This document shows, one piece after another, positions 18,086-26,495 of a DNA stretch of 64,000 bases. The stretch's first letter is position 1. Each line of letters begins with the position of its first letter. The stretch comes from Desulfitobacterium dehalogenans ATCC 51507 (GTDB lineage: Bacteria > Bacillota > Desulfitobacteriia > Desulfitobacteriales > Desulfitobacteriaceae). A model generated the notes under the pieces. The model ran no database searches. It was not told where the DNA came from and saw nothing but the letters and a program-made list of their open reading frames with translations. Both the position numbers and the translations under genes were made by a program. The stretch is taken from assembly GCF_000243155.2 (NCBI RefSeq), contig NC_018017.1, positions 3,534,001 through 3,598,000 of the forward strand, in the 5' to 3' direction.

Positions 18086-18113
18086 ATATCGTTAGATTCG
18101 GAGGTTTTCCTTA
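18086..18113 (-). promoter_or_regulatory. Sigma-28 type promoter for fliC
   Basis: TAAGGAAA, a 12-nt spacer, then AACGATAT on the minus strand. It is a weaker consensus match than the fliD and motA promoters but has the same spacing, and it lies about 125 bp upstream of the fliC ATG. Confidence 0.65.
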
Positions 18114-18213
18114 GGACGATTGTGGTCAACAATCACTTGTTTTGTTTCTTTTCTTCAATATATCTTTCGTTTTCTCGATATTAAGCCCTTATTTCTAAAT
18201 CTTTATTCCTACT

Positions 18214-18606
18214 TCATACTTTCTTATCCAAAAGCAGTCCCACATAATCCCGGATGGCCGCCAAGGTGTCCAGCAATTCATGGGGGGGGAATTCCTTGAT
18301 GACCTGATTATCCTTCTTGTTGATAAATTTAACGATCAGCCGCTGAGTTTCTTGATGCAATTCAAATTGCAAATCGGCATCGATAGTTACGATAAATTGA
18401 TTCAGACGTTCGGTCAATTTATTAACATCCTCACGAGTAAGTTCTTCCTTACCCTCAGACTGGGATTGATTTCTCCCAGCTTCCGATTTATTGGCCGCTG
18501 TGGGTTTATTCAGCGTCAGATCATCGGGTTTTGCAATCTCTGGATTCGCCGCATAGTTATTCGCAGTCGCTTGAACCGGAGGCTGTTTTACTACAGTCAT
18601 ATCCAT
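18214..18606 (-). CDS. flaG: FlaG family flagellar protein (first copy)
   Basis: A 130-residue FlaG family protein. The N-terminal about 55 residues are low-complexity and polar. The C-terminal 75 carry the family fold (REDVNKLTERLNQFIVTIDA, LQFELHQETQRLIVKFINKK, VIKEFPPHELL, YVGLLLDKKV). The FPP-x-E-L-L motif of standard FlaG proteins is present here but degenerate in the paralogue at 1262-1639. The start at 18606 follows GGAGAGAGGATAGACAT. It lies between csrA and fliC and has its own sigma-28-type promoter. Confidence 0.9.
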   Translation of the reverse strand: MDMTVVKQPPVQATANNYAANPEIAKPDDLTLNKPTAANKSEAGRNQSQSEGKEELTREDVNKLTERLNQFIVTIDADLQFELHQETQRLIVKFINKKDNQVIKEFPPHELLDTLAAIRDYVGLLLDKKV

Positions 18607-18649
18607 ATGTCTATCCTCTCTCCTTTTGACACAATATTCTTTATATAGA

Positions 18650-18677
18650 TTATCGGCAAAGCAAGAACAATACTTAA
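18650..18677 (-). promoter_or_regulatory. Sigma-28 type promoter for flaG
   Basis: TTAAGTAT, a 12-nt spacer, then GCCGATAA (a perfect flagellar -10) on the minus strand, 44 bp upstream of the flaG ATG. Its -35 element abuts the csrA-flaG palindrome. Confidence 0.7.
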
Positions 18678-18712
18678 GAGGGGAATTCAGGCAATTGCCT
18701 GAATTCCCCTCT
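18677..18712. terminator. 36-bp perfect palindrome after csrA
   Basis: A perfect inverted repeat of 18 bp per arm, centred at 18694/18695 (core CAGGCAATTGCCTG). It begins seven bases beyond the csrA stop and ends at the -35 of the flaG promoter. The U-tract after it is poor (TTAAGTATTGTT). It probably terminates or stabilises the flgM-to-csrA transcript so that flaG depends on its own promoter. Confidence 0.6.
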
Positions 18713-18718
18713 CTCAAT

Positions 18719-18952
18719 CTACTTTTTGATGTGAAACCCCTTTAAAACAGTTAGTTCTGATAGATCTACGGGGATAGCGGCCTCTTTATTCTCAGCCGCG
18801 ATAGCATCATAGATCTCACCCCGGTAGATTTTGATCTCTTTCGGCGCATCAACGGTTAGGCGGATACTGTCCCCTTTAATAGCGACGACGGTTACGACGA
18901 TGTTATCACCGATCACGATGCGCTCTCCAGCTTTACGGGTGAGTGCCAGCAT
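18719..18952 (-). CDS. csrA: CsrA translational regulator
   Basis: A 77-residue RNA-binding protein of standard length (MLALTRKAGERIVIGDNIVV, IRLTVDAPKEIKIYRGEIYD). The conserved Arg in the IYRGEIY region contacts GGA RNA motifs. CsrA dimers block ribosome access to flagellin mRNA in Firmicutes. The ATG at 18952 lies right at the fliW stop and is preceded by GGAGGCGAGTAAG, so it is translationally coupled to fliW, its protein antagonist. The target is probably the fliC leader. Confidence 0.96.
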   Translation of the reverse strand: MLALTRKAGERIVIGDNIVVTVVAIKGDSIRLTVDAPKEIKIYRGEIYDAIAAENKEAAIPVDLSELTVLKGFHIKK

Positions 18953-18953
18953 C

Positions 18954-19412
18954 TTACTCGCCTCCTTCAGGAGTTCCCTGAGCTTGGGCCTCAGGAAAAA
19001 GCTTGTGGCGGACGGAATACTCCGTTTTATCCAGGATAATCTGTCTGCCGATTCCCTTATCCCTATTGACAACGATGGGAGCCAAGAGATTGACTGTCAT
19101 GTCGGTTATCTTTTCTCTTACGGTGCCAATCAGAAAAACCTGAGGAGGGTTTTCTTCCGAAAGTTCCAATTCCCCGGCCAGCTCATCATCGAGGACAAAC
19201 TCATACTCCGGAATAAAGGGGAAGGGATCAACCAGCAGAAAGGACAAATCCGCTTCTGCAGTGGATTGAAGGAAGGAGAAAGGACTATTTTCATCATGGG
19301 GTAAATGGACAAAGGCTTTCTCATCGAGAAAGCCTGGAATTCCATGAGGAAAATGAATGATCTGCTCAGGGGCCACTTCAAGGGTTCCAAATCGTGTGGA
19401 TTCTATCTTCAT
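18954..19412 (-). CDS. fliW: FliW flagellar assembly factor
   Basis: A 152-residue FliW of normal length: FGTLEVAPEQIIHFPHGIPGF, FLLVDPFPFIPEYEF and VNLLAPIVVNRDKGIGRQII. FliW binds free flagellin or CsrA. When flagellin is exported, FliW is released, sequesters CsrA and allows fliC translation. The start at 19412 is set by AAGGAGGAAACGAA. It is coupled to csrA with a one-base gap. The order yviE-like, fliW, csrA, then flagellin is that of B. subtilis. Confidence 0.96.
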   Translation of the reverse strand: MKIESTRFGTLEVAPEQIIHFPHGIPGFLDEKAFVHLPHDENSPFSFLQSTAEADLSFLLVDPFPFIPEYEFVLDDELAGELELSEENPPQVFLIGTVREKITDMTVNLLAPIVVNRDKGIGRQIILDKTEYSVRHKLFPEAQAQGTPEGGE

Positions 19413-19461
19413 TTCGTTTCCTCCTTGGAAATAAGGTTGCAATATATGCAGAAAATGACTG

Positions 19462-20013
19462 CTACACTTTAACATCTACTACGGAAATATCGAGTCTGGG
19501 ATACTGAGTCACCTGGATGTCCACCTTTCCGGGCCGGTAATCCGCATCTACTTTTCCCCTCACCAGGTTGTAGTTAATTTTGCCCGGAATGACTTCGATC
19601 TGAGCCGGGCTGGCTTCATAGCGGACAGAGGGGGGGACGATGGGCTCAAAGCTGAGCTCACCTTTTTCCTCAAAACAGGATTCAAAAGCCATGTCGGCGA
19701 TGGCATTGGTGGCAGGATTACTAATCTGCGCCAGACGATTTCCCTTTTCCACGATGGCGGCGATACCTTCCAGGGCAGCCTTTCTGCCGCGATCGTAGTT
19801 TTCCTGGGAAAGGGCAGCCCTGGTTTTGATGCCTATGGAATGATAATACTCCGTATTGTCAATGGTCAATTTCCCGGCCGGTTGGGTGATTTGCAGCTGA
19901 GGACGGATGTTCTCCATCTCAACCATGGGAAGACGTTTCTTCATATCTAACCGGGCATTCTGTATCGTATACTCCAAGCGAATGGGGTAACTCCTCATGC
20001 TGAGTCGGAGCAT
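19462..20013 (-). CDS. DUF6470 (YviE-like) protein of the flagellar operon
   Basis: A 183-residue soluble protein, recognised by its position between flgL and fliW, where B. subtilis has yviE, and by its composition: QLQITQPAGKLTIDNTEYYH, a helical centre (GRKAALEGIAAIVEKGNRLA) and a beta-rich Pro-containing C-terminus. Its function is unknown in all relatives. A purine run ending GGGGGGGTGCCGG lies just before the ATG at 20013. A second ATG at 19998 is possible. Confidence 0.8.
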   Translation of the reverse strand: MLRLSMRSYPIRLEYTIQNARLDMKKRLPMVEMENIRPQLQITQPAGKLTIDNTEYYHSIGIKTRAALSQENYDRGRKAALEGIAAIVEKGNRLAQISNPATNAIADMAFESCFEEKGELSFEPIVPPSVRYEASPAQIEVIPGKINYNLVRGKVDADYRPGKVDIQVTQYPRLDISVVDVKV

Positions 20014-20085
20014 CCGGCACCCCCCCTTAAGCGGTCACTTTTTTATCATCTATATCATTTTATTTCAATTTTATTTGAGTCCGGT

Positions 20086-21069
20086 TTATCTCAGGAAATC
20101 TGCCAGGGAGGGCTGAATAATCTTCGTTCCCACAGAAAGGGCGGCCTGATAAATGCTGTCCTGGGTCTTAAAGTTCACCAGAGTCTCCGCGATATCGGCA
20201 TAAAGAACGTTAGCGAGTGAATCTCCGAGATTGGCAGAGGTGGAATCCAGCTGGGTATAGACCGAATCCATACGATTTTGCCGCGCACCCAGTTGAGCGC
20301 GTACATCAGAGATGTGATCCGCTTGAAGTTCCATTTTAGCGATTAAGACCTGTACGCCGTCTTCTTCTGTCCCTGTGCCATCATCCACTCCAAAGATGTT
20401 TGATTCGTTCAGAGCTTTGCTCAATTGGGCCAGAGTATCAAACATGGCAATGCCTGAAGCACCGGTCTTCTTGTACTCATAGGTGGGAGGATCGGTGGAA
20501 GGGGTCTTTTCGAGATATTCCCAGCCTGCTCCAAATAAATCATTCCCATTGACCGAGACTTCGATACTTAAATCACTGCCTACCTGGAATTTCTTCGTAT
20601 CATCGGAGCCTTGCCATCCGGTAGCTCCTTTGGGGAAAGGTTCCACGTTGGCTGTCCCGCCAAAAATATATTTGGTACCTACTTTGGTATTGGCTAACTC
20701 GATGACATGCTCCCGGATTTGATCGATTTCAATGGCGATCTTTTTGCGGTCCTCATCATTCACCGTGGATGTATTCATAGCATGAATGGCCAACTCTTTA
20801 GCCCGTTGGATCATAAGGCTCATCTCACCCATAGTATCATCTGTCGTATCCATGTAGGCTATGCCCTCCTTGGCATTGGCCTTCAGTTGGTTCAGGTAGG
20901 AAATGTTACTTTTAAAGCGCAGGGAGTTCTCCGTCCCCACGGGATCATCGGAGGGGCGGTTAATCTTTTGTCCTGATGACAACTGATTCTGCAGTTTATC
21001 CAAGCGACCTTGTGCCGCCTGGAGATTTAGGAGCAGATTGCGGGAAAGCATATTATTGGAAATTCGCAA
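20086..21069 (-). CDS. flgL: FlgL hook-filament junction protein (HAP3)
   Basis: A 327-residue FlgL. The N-terminal flagellin-like helix (RISNNMLSRNLLLNLQAAQG, LSSGQKINRPSDDPVGT), the middle FGGT motif (KYIFGGTA) and the C-terminal helix (IAETLVNFKTQDSIYQAALS, QPSLADFL) are all present. It joins the hook-filament adaptor FlgK to the flagellin filament. Translation appears to start at TTG 21069, with a weak AGTGGTG ribosome site. It follows flgK closely. Confidence 0.95.
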   Translation of the reverse strand: MRISNNMLSRNLLLNLQAAQGRLDKLQNQLSSGQKINRPSDDPVGTENSLRFKSNISYLNQLKANAKEGIAYMDTTDDTMGEMSLMIQRAKELAIHAMNTSTVNDEDRKKIAIEIDQIREHVIELANTKVGTKYIFGGTANVEPFPKGATGWQGSDDTKKFQVGSDLSIEVSVNGNDLFGAGWEYLEKTPSTDPPTYEYKKTGASGIAMFDTLAQLSKALNESNIFGVDDGTGTEEDGVQVLIAKMELQADHISDVRAQLGARQNRMDSVYTQLDSTSANLGDSLANVLYADIAETLVNFKTQDSIYQAALSVGTKIIQPSLADFLR

Positions 21070-21093
21070 AGCGGTTCACCACTCTTTCTTATT

Positions 21094-22692
21094 CTAACGA
21101 GTAATACCCATTCCATTGACGATAGTATCCAGCATACTGTCCAGCATGGTCACGATCCGCGCTGCCGCAGTGTAACTCTTCTGGAATTTGACCAGATTTG
21201 TGATTTCCTCATCCATGTTTACTCCGACCACGGATTCCCGTTGATTATACATATGAGTGACAAGGACTGCCTGGCCTTCCTTCATCCGGGTCGCTTGCTG
21301 GGCATCGACCCCCAGCTCGGCGAGAGCTGCCCCATAATAATCACCAATAGAAGCTGCCGATAAAGGAGGAGGGGGCGGAGTTGTTATAGGAGCCCCGGTC
21401 ACAGGGTCTGTCAAACCAGCAAGCCCGGTCCAGCCTGTGGACAGAGAACTAATAGCTTTAGCAACTTCTCCGTTACCATAAGCTCCCACCGGGTTTCCGT
21501 TTTCATCTTTTGTAACTTTTCCGGTGGCGATTTTCCAGGGATCACTTATCAGTGCTGCATTCACTTTAATATTAGCGGCAGTGATCGTTCCTACACTGGT
21601 ATCGAAAAAATCGAGACCAGAATTATTATCCCTATCTATCCCTGTCTTATGAATTGCATTCACCGCTTCAGCAATACCTTTGGCCAGCTGGTTATACTGA
21701 TCCCGCAAATAGGCCAGATGCGCAGTAGCTTTGGTATCCCCGTTAGCGGTATCATAATCAAATCCGGAACCCCGCAATAAGATGCTGGAATGGAGCTCTC
21801 CCGAGCCTTCACCCAAATTAACGGAAGCACCGGCTAAAGGATGTCCCGCACCCCATTTTACTTCAGCAAAAGGCTCCCCATCCGCTCCGGCCGCCTCAGG
21901 TGTCGCCAGCTGATAGGCCTTCGTATCATCGACAAGGATCTGGTCGGTTGCTTTTTCATTGCCGATATAAAGCTTAAAGATATTGACCTCTCGATCTGTA
22001 AAGTTAGGATCCCGGCTTTCCACAACCCGGACATTGACCAGCTTGGAAAGCTCATCCACCAAGGCGTCCCGTTGATCCAACAGGTCATTGGGATTGTCCC
22101 CGGAGACTTGGACCTTCTTAATCTGATGGTTCAGTTCCTGGATTTGCTTGGCATAGTTATTAATCTGGCCGACCTGGACCCGCACGCTGGAGTCGAGGCT
22201 TTTTTGCAACTCGGTAATCTGTTGGTCGATATGATGGAGGGTGTCGGCGAGAGTGGCCGCTCTTTCTAAAATGACGGAACGGGCGCCTAAGTTTTCCGGA
22301 TTATTGGCAAGCACACTCCAAGCATTCCAAAATTGAGTCAAATCATTGCTTAAACTGTTATCCGAAGGCTCATTGAGGAGCCCTTCGATCTTCATCAGGG
22401 TATTTTCACGGGCTGCCCAATAGGAGTATTTGGAATTCTCCCAACGGAATTGCCGATCGATAAAGATATCCCGGGCCCGCTCGATGCTTTTGACGGTGAC
22501 CCCTGTACCAATGCTCAAGTAGTTCCCCATGCCGGGGATTCTATCGGATAATGTTGCCTGCAAATTAACCACTTGGCGGGTATAGCCTTTGGTATTGGCG
22601 TTGGCAATATTATGCCCCGTGGTATCCAAAGCGATCTGCTGAGATTCCAGTGCCCGCCTCGCTAACTCTAAACCAGAAAATGTGGAGCGCAT
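21094..22692 (-). CDS. flgK: FlgK hook-associated protein 1
   Basis: A 532-residue FlgK. The N-terminus (STFSGLELARRALESQQIAL, TTGHNIANANTKGYTRQVV) is the axial-protein helix. RFRWENSKYSYWAARE and the DLLDQRDALVDELSKLVNV segment are typical of FlgK. The C-terminal helix (NLVKFQKSYTAAARIVTMLD) packs into the junction. A Pro-rich loop (TTPPPPPLSAAS) interrupts the outer domain. It forms the first ring between hook and filament. GAGGAGGATTCGT precedes the ATG. Operon flgM-flgN-flgK-flgL. Confidence 0.96.
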   Translation of the reverse strand: MRSTFSGLELARRALESQQIALDTTGHNIANANTKGYTRQVVNLQATLSDRIPGMGNYLSIGTGVTVKSIERARDIFIDRQFRWENSKYSYWAARENTLMKIEGLLNEPSDNSLSNDLTQFWNAWSVLANNPENLGARSVILERAATLADTLHHIDQQITELQKSLDSSVRVQVGQINNYAKQIQELNHQIKKVQVSGDNPNDLLDQRDALVDELSKLVNVRVVESRDPNFTDREVNIFKLYIGNEKATDQILVDDTKAYQLATPEAAGADGEPFAEVKWGAGHPLAGASVNLGEGSGELHSSILLRGSGFDYDTANGDTKATAHLAYLRDQYNQLAKGIAEAVNAIHKTGIDRDNNSGLDFFDTSVGTITAANIKVNAALISDPWKIATGKVTKDENGNPVGAYGNGEVAKAISSLSTGWTGLAGLTDPVTGAPITTPPPPPLSAASIGDYYGAALAELGVDAQQATRMKEGQAVLVTHMYNQRESVVGVNMDEEITNLVKFQKSYTAAARIVTMLDSMLDTIVNGMGITR

Positions 22693-22704
22693 ACGAATCC
22701 TCCT

Positions 22705-23184
22705 CTAAATATTTCGATCGAGAAAGTGAACCGTCTTCGCTTCGCTCTCTTTCCCCCCAGGGCGGTTATAGGTACTGCCGCTGGGTTGTGCGGTAATCAC
22801 GCTAAGGGTTAGGTCGATCACTTTCATGGCCTGCTTAAGAAGTTGATTATTGAGTTCATTGACTTCTTTCAAATTCATCACAACGTTTTCCAATTCAGTC
22901 TTAACATCGGTCAGTTCCGGAAAACGCTCTGCTAATTCTTTTAAAGTAATGCTTTCGGGAGCTTTCCCTAAGTGCTGGGCGATCTGCTCTGCCCATAGAA
23001 GCCGCTCCTTTTCCAGACGGGAGGCTTCGAGAAGAAGCTGCTCTTCCTGAATTGTCGTGGCTTCAATCTCATGGAGATCGTTTTTGAGCAGTGCCTGTTG
23101 CTTCATCTGAGCATAATGTTTGAGTTCTTTATAGAGAGACGCTTGTTGCTTTAAGTTTTCATTCAACTGCTTAATATCAGGCAC
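22705..23184 (-). CDS. flgN: FlgN-like export chaperone
   Basis: A 159-residue coiled-coil protein in the flgN position between flgM and flgK. It is helical throughout (LNENLKQQASLYKELKHYAQ; NVVMNLKEVNELNNQLLKQA). FlgN chaperones FlgK and FlgL to the export gate. The start is GTG at 23184 with AAAAGGAGGTTTTATT upstream. Family sequence is poorly conserved, so gene order carries much of the call. Confidence 0.85.
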   Translation of the reverse strand: MPDIKQLNENLKQQASLYKELKHYAQMKQQALLKNDLHEIEATTIQEEQLLLEASRLEKERLLWAEQIAQHLGKAPESITLKELAERFPELTDVKTELENVVMNLKEVNELNNQLLKQAMKVIDLTLSVITAQPSGSTYNRPGGKESEAKTVHFLDRNI

Positions 23185-23217
23185 AATAAAACCTCCTTTT
23201 GGGGCAAAGAATGCGGA

Positions 23218-23493
23218 TCATTCTTGACCGAGCAGCTTACCGGCAATGGACTGCGCATCGATCTTGAATTCACCTTTATTGATCTGCTCTGTAATTTCTC
23301 GAATCCGTTCTTCACGAACTTCAGGAATCTCCTTGACTTTCTGTAAAAGATTTTGATAGAGCTGTCCCTTGTCGGAGACTTTGATGCCGTCTTGTTCCTG
23401 ACCAGGTATTGCAGCTTTTTTAGCGATGGATGCCACTCGGTTGGTCGCTTGGATACTACCGATCGAGGACATTGACGTTCCATCTATTTTCAT
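23218..23493 (-). CDS. flgM: FlgM anti-sigma-28 factor
   Basis: A 91-residue FlgM. Its polar N-terminal part includes KVSDKGQLYQNLLQKVKEIP, and the C-terminal helix (REERIREITEQINKGEFKID, AGKLLGQE) is the SigD-binding segment. It holds flagellar sigma inactive until the hook-basal body is complete and it is exported. I trimmed the start to the ATG at 23493, after GGGAGTGAATTCGAA. It is the first gene of the minus-strand cluster. GTCGATAA lies upstream but without a matching -35. Confidence 0.9.
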   Translation of the reverse strand: MKIDGTSMSSIGSIQATNRVASIAKKAAIPGQEQDGIKVSDKGQLYQNLLQKVKEIPEVREERIREITEQINKGEFKIDAQSIAGKLLGQE

Positions 23494-23691
23494 TTCGAAT
23501 TCACTCCCGTACACACTATCTTATCTTTGTTATCGACATTCTCTCCGGAAAGATGAGAGGTTATTTAGCAGGATTATGTTCATCAGCATTAGAATTTCTC
23601 CATTTCTCTCCGAATATCAAGGCTATCCCTTGACCCAGATAATTTTGTGTTTCCTTTTACCAGATTAAGACCGACCGTAAATCGGACTTGC

Positions 23692-23723
23692 CCCAAATTT
23701 CCAAGCGCGGGTCTGTTGACAAA
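23692..23723 (+). repeat. Left terminal inverted repeat of the IS
   Basis: It starts CCCAAATTTCCAAGCG and matches the complement of 25368-25399 over all 32 bases. Confidence 0.95.
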
Positions 23724-23908
23724 AGCACAGATGCTTGTCAGCCAACATCGAGATATGACAAGTAAGTTTAAGATTAGATCATTTCGAAATTACTCATCTA
23801 GATGACTCGTCTCAAAACCGGCGTTTTTTCACCATCACTCCCCTTAGACCCTAGAAAATCAAAGGGTATCTCCTTCGACATGGTATAATGGTGTAGGGGG
23901 TGGCGCCA

Positions 23909-25339
23909 ATGATGAAAGAGCAACAACACAAACAAAACCGGATGCTTTGTGTCTTTATGGAGGACCTCGTGCCGAAAGGGCACTTTCTGCGCAAGCTGGA
24001 CGCAGCCATAGATTTCAGCTTTGTCTATGACATCATGAGACCGTTATACAGCGATAAAGGAAGACCGTCGATTGATCCGGTTGTTCTGGTAAAAATGCTC
24101 CTGATCGGCTACCTCTACGGAATAGACTCCGAACGGAAGCTGGAACAAGAGATCCTCGTCAATATCGCCTATCGTTGGTTTCTAGGTCTTGACTTAGAAG
24201 ATAAGGTTCCGGATCACTCGGTCTTTTCTCAAAACCGCAGACGCCGGTTCAAAGATACGGAAGTGTTTCGGGAGATCTTTAACACCGTGGTTGAGCGTTG
24301 CGCCGAAGCAGGACTCATCGGCGGTGAATGCGTTGTCATGGATTCCACCCATATTAAAGCCAATGCCGCTAACGGACATGCAGAGAAAGTCCTTCTTGTG
24401 GAAGGTCCCAATGACTACTGGCTCAAGCTCAACGACGAGCATGGCGGTCATATCCGGCAAAAAACAGAAGAGGCAGACATGACCTTGACGGTTAAAAAAA
24501 AGTCTCTCTCTGATCCTGAAGCCGGGTGGATGCACAGACATCCCAAGCCAGCAGGCTTTCACTACCTTTGCCATCAAAGCTCAGATATCCGCTATGGTAT
24601 CGTAACCGACGTCCATGTCACGCCGGGGGATGTGACCGACGCCCCCTATTGTGTGGAACGGATAGCTTACCAAAAGAAAGAATGTCGACTTCCTTTCCGC
24701 TATGCGGGATTGGATAGCGGCTATGATACAGTGGCAGTTCATCATGGATTACATCAGCTTGGAATAAGAGCCTATATCCCTGTCAATCCTGGTCATACAG
24801 CCCATTGGCGTAAAGAAAGAGGACTGTTTACCATTGAGGATTTTCACTATGACGTTCAGAATGACCGTTATATCTGTCCTAACGACTGCACACTGCGTTA
24901 CATAGGTGTAAGAAAAGCACATTACAGAGTGGGTAAAAACTATGTCACACGATCAGAAGATTGTAAAAACTGTCCTTTGAAAAGTCAATGTATTGCCGGG
25001 AAGGCGAATTACAAAGAAGTCAGACGGGATTTCTATCAAGAAGATCAGGAACGCCATCACGCCTTAGTCGGAACAGCCTTATACCGCTACGTCATGCGCA
25101 AGCGGCAGGTAATATGTGAAGGGAATTTTGCTCTTCAAAAGCGATGTCACAATCTAAGATTCACTCGCAAGCGAGGCATTGAGAAAGTCCAGGAACAATG
25201 CCTCTTTTCGGCAATGGCCCTGAACCTGAAAAGATTGGTGAAGTATGGGACAGCACCGCTCAGGCCAGCTGTCTCCTATCCGCAAATTAAGCTGAGGATA
25301 GTAAGTCTGCAGAGAAATCTCTCAGTTAATTATTGTTGA
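23909..25339 (+). CDS. IS1182-like transposase (DDE, DUF772 plus DUF4096-type)
   Basis: A 476-residue transposase. The N-terminal DUF772-type domain reads RPSIDPVVLVKMLLIGYLYG, with SERKLEQEILVNIAYRWFLG and SVFSQNRRRRF. DDE candidates are the Asp in VMDSTHIKANAA, the Asp in AGLDSGYDTV and the Glu in CEGNFALQKRCHNLR. A cysteine cluster (CKNCPLKSQC) precedes the last segment. There is no stop or frameshift, so it should be active. The start is one of two adjacent ATGs at 23909 and 23912, with AGGGGGTGG upstream; GTG at 23900 is also in frame. Confidence 0.92.
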   Translation: MMKEQQHKQNRMLCVFMEDLVPKGHFLRKLDAAIDFSFVYDIMRPLYSDKGRPSIDPVVLVKMLLIGYLYGIDSERKLEQEILVNIAYRWFLGLDLEDKVPDHSVFSQNRRRRFKDTEVFREIFNTVVERCAEAGLIGGECVVMDSTHIKANAANGHAEKVLLVEGPNDYWLKLNDEHGGHIRQKTEEADMTLTVKKKSLSDPEAGWMHRHPKPAGFHYLCHQSSDIRYGIVTDVHVTPGDVTDAPYCVERIAYQKKECRLPFRYAGLDSGYDTVAVHHGLHQLGIRAYIPVNPGHTAHWRKERGLFTIEDFHYDVQNDRYICPNDCTLRYIGVRKAHYRVGKNYVTRSEDCKNCPLKSQCIAGKANYKEVRRDFYQEDQERHHALVGTALYRYVMRKRQVICEGNFALQKRCHNLRFTRKRGIEKVQEQCLFSAMALNLKRLVKYGTAPLRPAVSYPQIKLRIVSLQRNLSVNYC

Positions 25340-25367
25340 TGGTCCTTAATCGCTATGATTTACCCTA

Positions 25368-25399
25368 TTTGTCAACAGACCCGCGCTTGGAAATTTGGG
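25368..25399 (-). repeat. Right terminal inverted repeat of the IS
   Basis: It ends CGCTTGGAAATTTGGG and is the exact complement of the left repeat at 23692-23723. Confidence 0.95.
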
Positions 25400-25513
25400 C
25401 CTTGGCCTTGACGAGTCCACTACCTTTTCTACTATAATAATATATAACAATAACATCGACTCGGACGACATCTTAAAGCGTACTTATTCTTATGTTATAG
25501 GCCTTTAGCCCTA

Positions 25514-25541
25514 TAAAGTTTTATGCCTTTTTTTTCGATAA
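25514..25541 (+). promoter_or_regulatory. Sigma-28 type promoter for motAB
   Basis: TAAAGTTT (a perfect -35), a 12-nt spacer, then TTCGATAA. It lies 107 bp upstream of the motA ATG at 25649. It also shows that an ATG inside it (25523) is not the motA start. Confidence 0.8.
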
Positions 25542-25648
25542 ATAGAATGGTGTCTTTTTTTACTAAAAATTTCTATGCAAAAATCTTAGCAAAGGGGGTA
25601 GCCGGTACTTTAGTTTATTGTGTCTTTAAGAGTAAGCACCGGCCAAGT

Positions 25649-26446
25649 ATGATGGACATTTCAACATTATTAGGGATTCTCATCGGTTTTGGAGCATTAA
25701 TTCTGGGCTTTCTCCTCGAAGGGGGGCATATCAGCGCGCTCTTTCTTCTCCCTCCGGCCATTATTGTTTTCGGCGGCACCTTCGGAGCAGTCTTTGCCAG
25801 TTTTCCCTTGAAGGAAATGAAGAAATTTCCCACTTGGATGAAGATTGCTTTTACTGATAAAAGCTATGGCACGATAGAAGCTTATGAGACTCTCATTCGC
25901 TTTGCCGAAAAGGCCCGTCGTGAAGGTCTGCTCAGTCTTGAGCAAGAGCTTGAAGAGGTGGAGGATCGTTTTACACGTCAGGGGATGCAGCTGGTCATCG
26001 ACGGCACGGATCCGGATATTACCAGGGAAATCCTTGAATCCAATATTGCCGTGATGGAAAAACGCCATAAAGTCGGCATCTCCGTCTTCGAAGCCGCAGG
26101 GGGTTATAGCCCCACCCTCGGGATTATCGGTACTGTCATGGGATTGGTCCACGTCTTAGGTAATCTTACGGACCCGGAGTCCCTCTCTAAATCCATCGCA
26201 GGAGCATTTTTGGCAACCTTGTATGGTGTATGCTTTGCCAATCTTCTCTATCTACCCATTGCCACAAAACTCAAGCAAAAGGATAAAATCGAAGTAGCCT
26301 CTATGGAAATGATTATGGATGGAATTCTCTCCATTCAAGCCGGGGAAAACCCCTCTATTCTCAAAGAAAAGTTAAAAACCCATCTTGGTAATATGCCTGA
26401 GCCGGCGATCCCACGAAATGAGTCAGGGGAAAGAACTTTCGCATAA
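25649..26446 (+). CDS. motA: MotA flagellar motor stator protein
   Basis: A 265-residue MotA with four predicted membrane helices. They include DISTLLGILIGFGALILGFL, LLPPAIIVFGGTFGAVFASF, the pair from YSPTLGIIGTVMGLVHVLGN, and GAFLATLYGVCFANLLYLPI. The cytoplasmic loop carries the charged residues that contact FliG (YETLIRFAEKARREGLLSLE). The upstream open frame overlaps the promoter, so I start at 25649, where family homology begins. No good Shine-Dalgarno is visible there. It forms the H+ or Na+ channel with MotB. Confidence 0.93.
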   Translation: MMDISTLLGILIGFGALILGFLLEGGHISALFLLPPAIIVFGGTFGAVFASFPLKEMKKFPTWMKIAFTDKSYGTIEAYETLIRFAEKARREGLLSLEQELEEVEDRFTRQGMQLVIDGTDPDITREILESNIAVMEKRHKVGISVFEAAGGYSPTLGIIGTVMGLVHVLGNLTDPESLSKSIAGAFLATLYGVCFANLLYLPIATKLKQKDKIEVASMEMIMDGILSIQAGENPSILKEKLKTHLGNMPEPAIPRNESGERTFA

Positions 26447-26495
26447 GCTCAGAATAACACTGTAACCAAACATAGTATAGAATTAAGGTGAACAC

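Larger units (their letters stand above)
23691..25399 (+). mobile_element. IS1182-family-like insertion sequence
   Basis: About 1.7 kb, bounded by perfect 32-bp inverted repeats and containing one intact DDE transposase. CTTG directly precedes the left end (23687-23690) and directly follows the right end (25400-25403), so a 4-bp target duplication is possible. The element lies in the divergent spacer between flgM and motA and leaves the motA sigma-28 promoter intact. Confidence 0.9.

Noticed and set aside
23520-23550. Possible sigma-28 promoter for flgM (GTCGATAA)
   Set aside because: The -10 is good, but at the 12-nt spacing seen elsewhere the -35 would be CTCATCTT, matching only 3 of 8 positions.
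25523-25648. Longer motA beginning at ATG 25523
   Set aside because: That ATG lies inside the sigma-28 promoter, and the extra 42 residues do not look like a MotA N-terminus.
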